The position numbers and the translations under genes were made by a program. Of a stretch of DNA of 64,000 bases, positions 46,461 to 55,200 are shown one piece after another. The DNA lies in NCBI RefSeq assembly GCF_003581425.1, contig NZ_QXTG01000003.1, positions 248,293 through 312,292 of the forward strand, written 5' to 3'. The notes under the pieces were generated by a model. The model saw only the letters and a program-made list of their open reading frames with translations. It had not been told where the DNA came from and did no database searches. This DNA comes from Amnibacterium setariae (GTDB lineage Bacteria; Actinomycetota; Actinomycetes; Actinomycetales; Microbacteriaceae). Position 1 is the stretch's first letter. Every line of letters starts with the position of its first letter.

Positions 46461-46563
46461 GTGATCCTCAGCAGGTGGGTTCGGAAGAAGGTCGGCTTCG
46501 CAAGCGGACCCGACGGCGGGACGGGCTCGAGGCTGCGGTCGCAGCGGATGGGCGAGGGTCGGA

Positions 46564-47247
46564 TCACGCGAGGGAGGAGTGCTTCTCGGAGATCGATGAC
46601 GGGCCCGTGGCCGGCGAGACCTCCACGAGCGCCGGAAGCTCGACGGCACTCGATGTCGTGAGGGACCGTCCAGTCCGACGTCGCTGGCCGCTGGACCGGC
46701 TGAGAGGACGCAGCCGCGACCAGCGGATGAATCCCGCCGGCCGACTCATGACGTCGTCGACGACCGCTGCGAGCGCCAGTGCCGTCTCCGCGGCAGCCGA
46801 GGAGCGGGGCTCGCGACGGAAGTGCTGCGGGTCCTCGAGGGCTGCGGTGGCCGCGGCACGGAACGCGACCTCGTCCTCCGCGAGCACGGCCTCGCCGCGT
46901 CCGGCGATGAACCGTCCGAAGCGGATCTGGTGCTCGTCCACGTGCTCGCCCAGGTCCGGGCGCCGTGGCACGACGATGGGGATCCGCCCGACCGAGGCGA
47001 CGTCGAGAATGGTGCCCGGGCCGACCTGGGTGATCACGACGTCCGCGTCCCGGTACCGGTTCAGCATCTCCTCCCTCGACACCATGACGACATGCGTCCC
47101 GAATCGCGGGGGGCGTGAAGTGCCGCGCTGCACGAACAGGTCCACATCGGAGCCCATCGACACGGCCCAGTCTTCGACCCAGCTCACCAGCCGGTCGAAG
47201 CGGTGATGGTCCGTTCCCAGGGAGACGACGACGGAGACGGCGCTCAC
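46564..47247 (-). CDS. Alg13/PssE-like glycosyltransferase catalytic subunit
   Basis: A 227-residue protein. SVVVSLGTDHHRFDRLVSWV at the start and DADVVITQVGPGTILDVASV followed by RIPIVVPRRPDLGEHVDEHQ are the donor-binding half of the MurG-like GT-B fold (Alg13). It needs the Alg14-like partner encoded just upstream, whose stop it overlaps (GTGA, start GTG 47247). Together such pairs add the second sugar to a lipid-linked repeat. The C-terminal ~60 residues (IRWSRLRPLSRSSGQRRRTG) are basic and polar and not part of the family. Confidence 0.85.
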   Translation of the reverse strand: MSAVSVVVSLGTDHHRFDRLVSWVEDWAVSMGSDVDLFVQRGTSRPPRFGTHVVMVSREEMLNRYRDADVVITQVGPGTILDVASVGRIPIVVPRRPDLGEHVDEHQIRFGRFIAGRGEAVLAEDEVAFRAAATAALEDPQHFRREPRSSAAAETALALAAVVDDVMSRPAGFIRWSRLRPLSRSSGQRRRTGRSLTTSSAVELPALVEVSPATGPSSISEKHSSLA

Positions 47248-47693
47248 AGCGCGGGTCCGATCACGATCGACTCCGGGTAGACCGTCTCCCGCTGAGGCCA
47301 CTGCTCGCACATCGCGTCCGAGAAGGGGTAGGAGAGCCGCCCGTTCAAGGTCGGGCTGTCGATCCGGTCGAAGACCTCGATGTACACCGTGCGGATTCGG
47401 AGGAAGCGGGCGACCACGAAGAACGGCAGGCTCACTCCTGCCCCCGTGGTCACGACGACGTCCGGTCGAAGCCTACGAAGCGTGCGGACGGCCAGACCGA
47501 GATTGCGGACCGCGTTGCGCGCGTTCCGCGTGACGGGGTGGTGCGCCCAGACGACTCGTTCATCGGCCAGGGCCGAGACCGCGTCCTCCTTGTCGAACGT
47601 CACCCAGGTGCGTTCGTGCTGCTGCCACCACGCGCGCAGCGACAGCAGCTGCGCGAGGTGGCCTCCGGTTGAAGCGATGAGAAGAAGGTTCAT
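47244..47693 (-). CDS. Alg14/PssD-like glycosyltransferase membrane subunit
   Basis: A 149-residue protein. NLLLIASTGGHLAQLLSLRA has the GGH motif of Alg14; RPDVVVTTGAGVSLPFFVVA and YIEVFDRIDSPTLNGRL are the other family blocks. It recruits the Alg13-like subunit to the membrane and binds the lipid acceptor. Three bases separate it from the flippase gene before it, and it overlaps the Alg13-like gene after it. Confidence 0.88.
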   Translation of the reverse strand: MNLLLIASTGGHLAQLLSLRAWWQQHERTWVTFDKEDAVSALADERVVWAHHPVTRNARNAVRNLGLAVRTLRRLRPDVVVTTGAGVSLPFFVVARFLRIRTVYIEVFDRIDSPTLNGRLSYPFSDAMCEQWPQRETVYPESIVIGPAL

Positions 47694-47696
47694 CAG

Positions 47697-49274
47697 TCAC
47701 CTTTCGAGGGCGACCGCGCCGTCGGGTACGGCGGGGGAGGGGGTTGGGGTTGGGGAGGGAGCTGGTAGAGGGTCGCTGGAACCGCCCCGAAGGGCGAGCG
47801 CTCCGAGACCGAGGGGGCCGCGAAGCAGGAGAACGGTGATCGCATAGATCACGAGGAGCACGATCGACGCGATGAGGAAGGTCGCGAGGGTGCGTCCGAA
47901 GAGTGCCGCCGCGACGGAGCCGCCGCCTGCGATGACGACGACGGCGAGAGCGGCCGGCAGCGCGATGAGGCGGGCCGAGCTGCGGATACGCATCTTGACG
48001 GCGACCTGCGTGGCCGCGAGCACCGTGTCGACGGCGATGGAGGCCGCTTGGCCGATCGCGGCCCCCAGGAGTCCGAGCCGGGGCACCAGGAGCGCGGTCA
48101 CGACCAGGAGCACCGTGAGCTGGACGACGCGGTTGCCGAGCTGCCACGAGCTCCGGCCGCCCATGAGGAGGATGCTCTGCACCATGCCGGCGGTCGTTGC
48201 GAGCATCATCGCGAGGGCGATGATGGCGAGCGGCAGGGCGCCGGCCGCGAACGCGGGGCCGAAGATCGACAGGATCGCAGGGGCGAACACGGCGAGCAGC
48301 AGGTAGAACGGCCAGGCGACCAGCACCAGCGCCCGGGTCACCTCGAGGAAGAGTCGAGCGGCCTCGTCGCTGTCACCGACTGCGAGCGCGCGGCTGATCC
48401 GCGGGCCGACGACGATCCGAGCGGCCTGATCGATCATGGTCCCGGCGTTGACGCAGCGGTTCACGATGGCGTAGATGCCGCCGACGACCGGGCCGCCGAC
48501 GGCGAGCACCACGAGCATCCCCGACCAGTCGAGCGCTCGCTCGATGAGCGTCGAAGCGCCTCGGGGAAGCGCGAAGCCCCAGAACAGACGTGCGGTGCCG
48601 CTGTGGCTTCCAGACGGCGTGCTGGAGGACGGGGCGGAGACGGAACGCAGCTGACCGGCGAGGACGAGTGCGGCGATCGCCACGAGCGGTGCGAGGACAG
48701 CCGCCCAGCCCGCGGCGATCCACTGCACCCCCGCGCCGGCGATCGTGCCGATCGCCACCACGGCGAGCCGCGAGAGGGGTAGCGCGAGGTTCTGCAACGC
48801 GGTGTAGGGCAGCGTGGATCCGATGCCGCGGGTTCCTCCGAGTACGACGGTCAGCAGCGCTCCGGCGCCGAGGAACGGCGACATGACGCGCACGAGCTCT
48901 GTCGCGTAGTCGGGATCGGAGGGGGTGATCCATGCGCCGATCGGAGCGGCGCAGCTGAAGACCGCGAGCGATACGAGGAGGCTGACGCCGATCACCGGCA
49001 GCAGGGCCGACCGGACGGTGCTGCGCAGTCGGTCCTGCTCGTGGAGCGCGATGTGCCGGGAGAGGGTCCGCACGAGTGCGGTGTCCGCGCCGAGCTGAAG
49101 CCCGTTCGACACGATCGCGAAGAGTGCGACCGCTTGGAAGAAGAGACCGGTGCCTGCCGGTCCGAGCCCGCGGCCGACGACCTGCGCGAGCGCGAGGGTC
49201 GCCAGCGCACCGATGGCGATGCCGGCGAAGGTGACCGTACCCGAGCGGAGCGCACCGCCTCGTCTCGCGTTCAC
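47697..49274 (-). CDS. Polysaccharide flippase (MOP superfamily), set C
   Basis: A 525-residue protein with about fourteen membrane segments. The N-terminal block SGTVTFAGIAIGALATLALA and GRGLGPAGTGLFFQAVALFA are typical of actinobacterial lipid-linked oligosaccharide flippases. The last ~35 residues are a Pro/Thr/Ser tail (LPAPSPTPTPSPAVPDG). GTG 49274 overlaps the polymerase stop (GTGA). It would export the unit made by the neighbouring glycosyltransferases. Confidence 0.85.
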   Translation of the reverse strand: MNARRGGALRSGTVTFAGIAIGALATLALAQVVGRGLGPAGTGLFFQAVALFAIVSNGLQLGADTALVRTLSRHIALHEQDRLRSTVRSALLPVIGVSLLVSLAVFSCAAPIGAWITPSDPDYATELVRVMSPFLGAGALLTVVLGGTRGIGSTLPYTALQNLALPLSRLAVVAIGTIAGAGVQWIAAGWAAVLAPLVAIAALVLAGQLRSVSAPSSSTPSGSHSGTARLFWGFALPRGASTLIERALDWSGMLVVLAVGGPVVGGIYAIVNRCVNAGTMIDQAARIVVGPRISRALAVGDSDEAARLFLEVTRALVLVAWPFYLLLAVFAPAILSIFGPAFAAGALPLAIIALAMMLATTAGMVQSILLMGGRSSWQLGNRVVQLTVLLVVTALLVPRLGLLGAAIGQAASIAVDTVLAATQVAVKMRIRSSARLIALPAALAVVVIAGGGSVAAALFGRTLATFLIASIVLLVIYAITVLLLRGPLGLGALALRGGSSDPLPAPSPTPTPSPAVPDGAVALER

Positions 49275-50551
49275 CGCAGCTCCTCGCCGTCACTGCGGGC
49301 TCGCAGGAGGACCGCCGCGACCAGCACGAGCACGAGCAGCTGCACCGTTCCGAGCCCGTAGAACCACATCAGCGGGATGGCCATGACGATGACGGCGTGG
49401 AGCAGCAGCGCCGGCGTCGTCGGGGCCGCGGCCGTCCGCAGTGCGACGCCCAGGAGGAACAGCACGAAGAGCGCGAGCCCCACGAAGCCGTACGAGTACA
49501 TGAGCGTCCAGGCGTGGCCCTGGGTGCCGAGCGCGTACCCGATCGTGGCGTCGTCCTGCGGGCTCGCCCATCCGAGGAAGGGCGAATCGAGAGTGGCGCG
49601 GAAGGTCGCCGAGTAGAGGTCCGATCGGGTTCCGGTGCTGTCGCTGACCTCCTGCCTCTCGAGGATGTTTTGAACGGCCCCGCTGAGCACGAGGTAGGCG
49701 CCCGCGACGGCGGCCGCGAGCGAGGCGCCGACGACGGCTGCGATGCGCCCGCGGAGCGCGAGACGCAGTACCACGTACACGACCGCGATGCCGAGGCCGA
49801 GGAACATCCCGCGGTTGCTCGTCTGCACGGCCGGGTAGACCGAGACGACGAGCAGGGCGCTCAGCACCAGGCGGACCCGACGACTCGGGCCGGTGGTGAG
49901 GAACGCCACGACCACCGGCGTCAGCAGGGCGTAGGCCGCACCCCAGCTGTTGGCGTAGGGGAAGGGAGCAGCGGGACGGTTGAACGGCTGCTCCGCGCCC
50001 CACGGCTGCTGCACTTCCGCGAGGGGCGGCAGCAGCAGCTGGTGGACGAGGTCGTTCTGCAGCAGACCGTTCGGGACGATCAACGAGACGGGTGTCGTCA
50101 GGCGCGCGTCGGGGAGCGCGATCGCGACGAGTCCGAGCAGGACGACGGACGACCAGAGGACCACGACCGCGTTCATGACGAGGCGTGCATCGATGCGCTC
50201 ACGCGCATTCACGTAGTAGACGGCGGCGGTGGCGGCTGAGGCCAAGTCGCCTAGGCGCTGAACGTATCCCACTCCCTGCGAGAGGGAGTGGAGTCCGATC
50301 CCGCAGATGACGACCCAGGGCAGGAGGACCAGCAGGGGCAGGAGCCCGGGCACGAGCCGCGCGCGACCGCGGACGAGCAGCAGGGCGATCATGACCGCCG
50401 CGAAGCCGATGGACGCGAAGGCGGTCGCTCCCAGCGCCCACTCCAGCGGGTACGTTACCACCATGGCAGTCAGCGGCCAAGCGGGCAGGGCCCTGACTCG
50501 CTGATGAAGCCGGACACCCGGGGTGCCTGCTGGAAGGGTCGAGATGGTCAC
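49271..50551 (-). CDS. O-antigen ligase / polymerase family membrane protein, set C
   Basis: A 426-residue protein with about ten to twelve membrane segments. Family signature: RSDLYSATFRATLDSPFLGW followed by a variant loop with ALGTQGHAWTLMYSYGFVGL, holding the conserved His. GTG 50551 is chosen because it overlaps the preceding stop by four bases; the frame is open further upstream into the GT2 gene. It is coupled to the flippase. Polymerisation of the repeat at the outer face is the likely job. Confidence 0.82.
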   Translation of the reverse strand: MTISTLPAGTPGVRLHQRVRALPAWPLTAMVVTYPLEWALGATAFASIGFAAVMIALLLVRGRARLVPGLLPLLVLLPWVVICGIGLHSLSQGVGYVQRLGDLASAATAAVYYVNARERIDARLVMNAVVVLWSSVVLLGLVAIALPDARLTTPVSLIVPNGLLQNDLVHQLLLPPLAEVQQPWGAEQPFNRPAAPFPYANSWGAAYALLTPVVVAFLTTGPSRRVRLVLSALLVVSVYPAVQTSNRGMFLGLGIAVVYVVLRLALRGRIAAVVGASLAAAVAGAYLVLSGAVQNILERQEVSDSTGTRSDLYSATFRATLDSPFLGWASPQDDATIGYALGTQGHAWTLMYSYGFVGLALFVLFLLGVALRTAAAPTTPALLLHAVIVMAIPLMWFYGLGTVQLLVLVLVAAVLLRARSDGEELR

Positions 50552-51468
50552 AGTCCGCGTCCGCTCCGGTTCACCAGGTCCACGAGGAGGCCGGCGGGCG
50601 CGAGCCGCAGGGAGATGACCAGCGCCGCATAAGCGCGGAGCTGGCGGTGATCGTTGCGCAGCGCCTGAACCGCCCACGATCGGGCGTCGGCACGCCTGCC
50701 GAGCGCCGCGTGCGCGAACGCCACCTGTCCCTCGATGCGGGCGGCTCCACGAGGAGCGGCGGCGAACTCGGGGAACTTCCGAAGCAGGTAGGTGAGGCCG
50801 GCGGCGATGCCCTCCCAGCGGCCGTTGAAGAACGACGTGCGCTTCCAGTTGACGACCACGAGGGGCTCGACGACGCATGCGACGTGCCCCACCCGGGTCG
50901 CGCGGAGCAGCAGGTCGTAGTCCTCGCCGTACGAAGAAGGAAGCACTTCGTCGACCAGACCGATCGGACCGGTCAGGTCCGCGCGCCGCAGCAGGAACGA
51001 GGACGGGTGGATCTCCGTCAGGCGCGAGTCGAGGAAGTCGGCGAACGTGGCGCGCGGCGGCGGAAGACGGACGTGCGACCCGCCCGCCGATTCGATGCGG
51101 ATGCCCGTCGCCACGACTGCCGCCGTCGGGTCCTCACGCCAGGCCTCGACCTGCGCGGAGAGCTTGCCGTTCAGCCACTCGTCATCGTCGTCGCAGAACG
51201 CGATCAGTTCCGCGGTCGCGGCCAGGATGCCCGTGTTCCGGCCGCCTGCGAGCCCGGCTGTCCGAGTGTTGACCGACGTGCGCAGGGAGCGGTTCTCGGG
51301 CACGTCGACGTCGGTGAGGGGGTCGACCTCGACGCCGTCGAAAACCACGTGCACGTGGACATCGCCCTGGTAGTCCTGCGCGAGGATCGATCTGACCGCA
51401 GCGCGCAGGAGCTGAGGACGCCCCCTCGTGGCGACGACGACGCCGATGGTGGGAAGAGCGGTGTTCAT
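50548..51468 (-). CDS. Family 2 glycosyltransferase
   Basis: A 306-residue GT-A enzyme: TIGVVVATRGRPQLLRAAVR, VHVVFDGVEV, GLAGGRNTGILAATAELIAF and CDDDDEWLNGKLSAQVEAW supply the nucleotide and metal sites, and PSSYGEDYDLLLRATRVGH the catalytic ED. The C-terminal ~70 residues are helical. ATG 51468 overlaps the CDP-alcohol phosphotransferase stop (ATGA), and its own stop overlaps the polymerase start. Confidence 0.87.
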   Translation of the reverse strand: MNTALPTIGVVVATRGRPQLLRAAVRSILAQDYQGDVHVHVVFDGVEVDPLTDVDVPENRSLRTSVNTRTAGLAGGRNTGILAATAELIAFCDDDDEWLNGKLSAQVEAWREDPTAAVVATGIRIESAGGSHVRLPPPRATFADFLDSRLTEIHPSSFLLRRADLTGPIGLVDEVLPSSYGEDYDLLLRATRVGHVACVVEPLVVVNWKRTSFFNGRWEGIAAGLTYLLRKFPEFAAAPRGAARIEGQVAFAHAALGRRADARSWAVQALRNDHRQLRAYAALVISLRLAPAGLLVDLVNRSGRGL

Positions 51469-52238
51469 GCTGCGTTCCCCAGCCGTTCGAGGTGCTGATG
51501 CTTCCGGCGCATAGAGATGAGCGCGTGCCCCGCATTGAGGACCAGCAGTGCGGTGTAGACGACGGCGAAGGCGAGCGGAGCGCCCCAGAGGAGGAAGAGC
51601 CAGCAGAGCAGTCCGGTGTCGGTCGGAAGGTTGACTACCGACTGGAGCACCCCGCCGCGTCCGGCGGGAGCGCGGTGGACTCGCCCGCTCAGCTGCTCCG
51701 CGAGCACCTGGCTCATGAACTGGCCGGCAGCCACGATGCAGAACAGCAGCGCGGCGGCCTGCGCCCACGTCTGCTCCGGGAGCCAATGGTTCAGGCCGAC
51801 GAGCACTGCGAGATGGATCGCCGGCATGCGCATCGCATCAACGACGTGATCGAGCCATTCGCCCGCGCGGCTGCCGCTTCCTGTGAGCCGCGCCAGCTGG
51901 CCGTCGGCCGAGTCGAGGACGTATCCGAGCGCGAGGAGGATCGCCACCGAGACGCCGAGGACGGCACTCGGCGGAAGGGTGATCAGGAGCGCGATGCCGG
52001 CCGCGGACGACGCCGCGCTCGCGGCGGTCACCGCGTTCGGTGTCAGGCCGACTCGGAACGCAGCGGCCGCAGGCACGCGTGCGAGTCGCCGATTCACCCA
52101 GCGCGTGTACGCCGGGAACCCCGCCCCGGGCTTCTGCACCTCGGCGAGCTCTTGGAGCGCGCCACGGAAGGTCCGGCGTTCCCCGGGTCCGGGTCCGGGT
52201 CCGGGCTTGCGCTCGACCGCCAGATCTGCGCTCGTCAT
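51465..52238 (-). CDS. CDP-alcohol phosphotransferase family membrane protein (copy 2)
   Basis: A 257-residue membrane enzyme with the complete family motif DSADGQLAR followed by GEWLDHVVD. Layout and many residues match the protein at 34518-35306 (AEVQKPGAGFPAYTRWVNRR, FRVGLTPNAVT, NLPTDTGLL), but it is clearly more diverged from it than the two TagD-like copies are from each other. The N-terminus has a Gly-Pro run (KPGPGPGPGERR) encoded by a hexamer repeat. Both ends overlap neighbours by four bases (ATGA), including the big secreted protein upstream. I infer a polyol-phosphate transfer using the CDP-polyol made by the TagD-like enzyme of the same operon. Confidence 0.85.
   Translation of the reverse strand: MTSADLAVERKPGPGPGPGERRTFRGALQELAEVQKPGAGFPAYTRWVNRRLARVPAAAAFRVGLTPNAVTAASAASSAAGIALLITLPPSAVLGVSVAILLALGYVLDSADGQLARLTGSGSRAGEWLDHVVDAMRMPAIHLAVLVGLNHWLPEQTWAQAAALLFCIVAAGQFMSQVLAEQLSGRVHRAPAGRGGVLQSVVNLPTDTGLLCWLFLLWGAPLAFAVVYTALLVLNAGHALISMRRKHQHLERLGNAA
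52185..52202 (-). repeat. Hexamer tandem repeat (GGGTCC)3 in the CDP-alcohol phosphotransferase gene
   Basis: Three perfect GGGTCC units (plus-strand reading) encode the Gly-Pro run near the N-terminus of the minus-strand gene. Slippage would be in frame. Confidence 0.6.
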
Positions 52239-55200
52239 CGCACGACAGCCGCGAGGTCGAAGCTCGCGCTGGGGGTCGTCCGGTAGTTCGAGTGCATCTC
52301 GGCGGCGATCACGTTCCGACCCGGACGCAGGAGCGATGCGGGCACGGTGAACGTGACGGGGTTGCTGGTCGCGGTCGAGGTGCTCGGGGCGCTGAGCGCG
52401 TACGTGCCCGCGGTCAGCGTCCCGGTGGGGAGATTCGCCCGGCCGACCTCGACGCCGTTCACGAAGACGGCGACGCCGTCATCCGCCCGCGTGGTGAGCG
52501 TGAGGCCGGTGCTCGGCAGCCCGCCGTCAGGAATCACGAACGCGGACCGGAAGTAGGTCGTCAGAGGACGGCCGGACGCGGGCGCAGGAAGCTGGCTGGC
52601 GATCGCTCCGGTACCCCAGCCGAGTGCGGCGCGCGCAGTCGGCCAGCCGGTGTCGTCGAAGGCGCTCGCCGACCAGCCGGCCGCGACGGCGGTCGAATCG
52701 TGCCAGTACGACCAGGCGCTCTGGTCGGCGAGCACCGTCGTTCCGCTCGCGAGCGGCTGGCCCGGCGTCGGGCTCGAGCCGCCAGCGACCGCCGAGAGGT
52801 CGAAGCTCGAGTTCGGTGTCGTCCTGTAGTTGGCGTGCACCTCGGCGGCGATGACGTTCTCGCCCTGCACGAAGCGGCTCGAGGGCACGGTGAAGGTGAC
52901 CGGCGCGGCCGTCGCGCTCTTGGTGCTCACGGCCGAGCTCGCGTAAGTACCGCTGCCGATCGCTCCGCTCGGCATGTTCGACCGACCGACCTCCACGCCG
53001 TTGACGTAGACCACGACACCGTCGTCGGCCCTCGTCGAGAGCGTGACCGCCCCAAGGGTGTCCGGAGCGTTGATGGTGATCTGCTTCCGGTAGTAGGTCG
53101 TGAGCGGCTTGGACGCAGCCGTGCTGACGGTCGTCGCGATGCTGCTGTCGCCCCAGCCGAGCGGAGCAGAGCCGGAGGCCCAACCGGACGCGTCGTACGC
53201 GGCGGCGGCCCAACCGGCATCGGCGGACGTCGCCCAGCTCCAGCTCGAACCGTCCGCGACGAGCGTGCCGGCGCTGCTCGGCGGCGGCGTGATCGTCGTC
53301 TTGACCGCCGGCGTGCTCGCGGAGAGGTTCAACGACGCGTCAGCGGCGCGTACGAAATAGTTGGGGTCCCCGTCCACCGAAGGCAGATCGATCGAGGTCG
53401 ACGTCGTGGTCGCGACCACTCGGTCGTCCCGCATCACCTGGTAGGTGACGGCGCCCGATGCGTCCGTCGACCCCTTCCAGGAGACGGTGACACCCGTGCT
53501 GCTCGGCACGACGGTCAGTCCGGTCGGCGCCGTCGGCGCGGTCGAGTCGTTCGGTGCGAAGCGCGCGTATCCGCCTGCCCAGACCTTGCCGGTGCTGCCG
53601 GTCCGCACGGCCGTGAAGTCGCCGCCCATCCAGGTCACACCCGTCGAGTCGGTGAAGATCGCCCAGGTGCCTGCGCCCTCGCGCTCGTTGAAGGAAGGGC
53701 TGAACGCCGGGACGTAGGTGCCGGTGGTCGCATTCCACGCGCCGGTCGCCTCGATCTTGGAGGCCTGGGTCCACGCCGTGCCGGGGTCGGTCCAGTTGTG
53801 GGTTTTGGCGTCCGAGTAGTTCGCGAGGTAGCAGTGGCAGCCGGCGTAGACGTTCGTGCCGTCGCTGCCGAAGGCCTGGCCGTCGCCGCCCTCGGACGAG
53901 GTCAGGTTCGTGCTCGCCTCGCTCATGTCGGAGCGGTGATAGCTGAAGACCATGTGCTCGGATCCGCCGATCCACACCCGGTCCCCGACCTCCTGAACGG
54001 CCTGCTGGTAGCTCGCGCTCGCAGAGGTGAAGTCGACCGTCCACGGGATGACCGCACCCGAGGTCGTGTCGAGCGCTGCGGCGCGAAGAGTCGGCGTGCC
54101 CTTGTCGTTCGCGAAGTAGCCGGCGAAGTAGACCCGGTCTCCCTTCGGGGACGCGTCGAGGCTGATGACCGTGCCGTCGAACTCCGTCGTCCAGGATCGG
54201 TCCGGCGTGCCGTCCGTCACCGAGAGTCGGACGGCGCCGCGCGAGTACACCTGCGCCGTGGAAGAGCCTCCGACCGCGTGGGTGAACGAACCGCCGACGT
54301 AGAGCCACTTGCCCTGGACGTCGAGAGCGCGCACGGTGGCCTGACCGCCGCTCGTCGAGAGGGCGTTGATGAGGCGTCCGGTGAAGGCCTGATCGATCGC
54401 ACCCGTGGTCGGGTCGAGCACGACGAGACCGTTCTCGGCGACCCCGTTCACGCTGCTGAAGTCGCCGCCGGCGACGATGCGTCCGTCGGGAAGCGTCGCG
54501 ACCGCCTTCACCTGGTTGTTGAACTTGGGTGTGAAGCCGGGGATGTAGCTGCCGGTGCGCACGTCGAACGCTGCGAGGTAGGACTGGGCGACCCGCCCGG
54601 TGCCCGACGAATCCCGCTGCACCTGAGCGAAGTTGCCGCCGACGTAGACGGCGCCCTTGCTCTCGGTGAAGGCCGAGACCTCGGTGTCCTGGATGCCGGT
54701 GCCTGCTGCGCCGAGGCCGTTGACGCCGTACACGGTCGGGAGCGCGAGGCTGCTTGCGACCGACGGCTGCGTGCGCGCCGCGGTCCCACCCGTCGGGAAG
54801 GCGGTTTCGATGGCGCTGCTCATGAGCTTCGGACGCAGGTAGACCTGGGTGAAGGGCCGGGCGTAGCCCGTGGCACCCTTCCAGATGTAGCTCGTCGCCG
54901 CGGTGCTGCCGGCGACCGTGTTGCCGAAGCCGAAGCCGTTCTGATACCCGACCGACTTGTTCACGGTCGTCTGGACTCGACGGAACGCCTGATCGCTGCC
55001 GAAGCTCTTGGTGGTGCCGCCGGCGCCGGTCGTGCCGTCGAAGCTCCACGTCCCGACGCGCTGGAGGTCGGCGAAGAGCCAGGACCAGTCGTTGCGAGGC
55101 GAGGAGAACGTGAAGCGGACCTCCTGCCAAGCGGAGCCGTCCGCGGCTGAGGCTCGGCGGAGACGGACTCCGTCGGGCAGCGAAGAGACGGGCGCGTCGT

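Noticed and set aside
52040-55150. A 1,036-codon open frame on the plus strand
   Set aside because: It lies antisense to the large secreted protein, has Arg/Asp/Val-rich low-quality composition and no domain. Such shadows are expected at this GC content.
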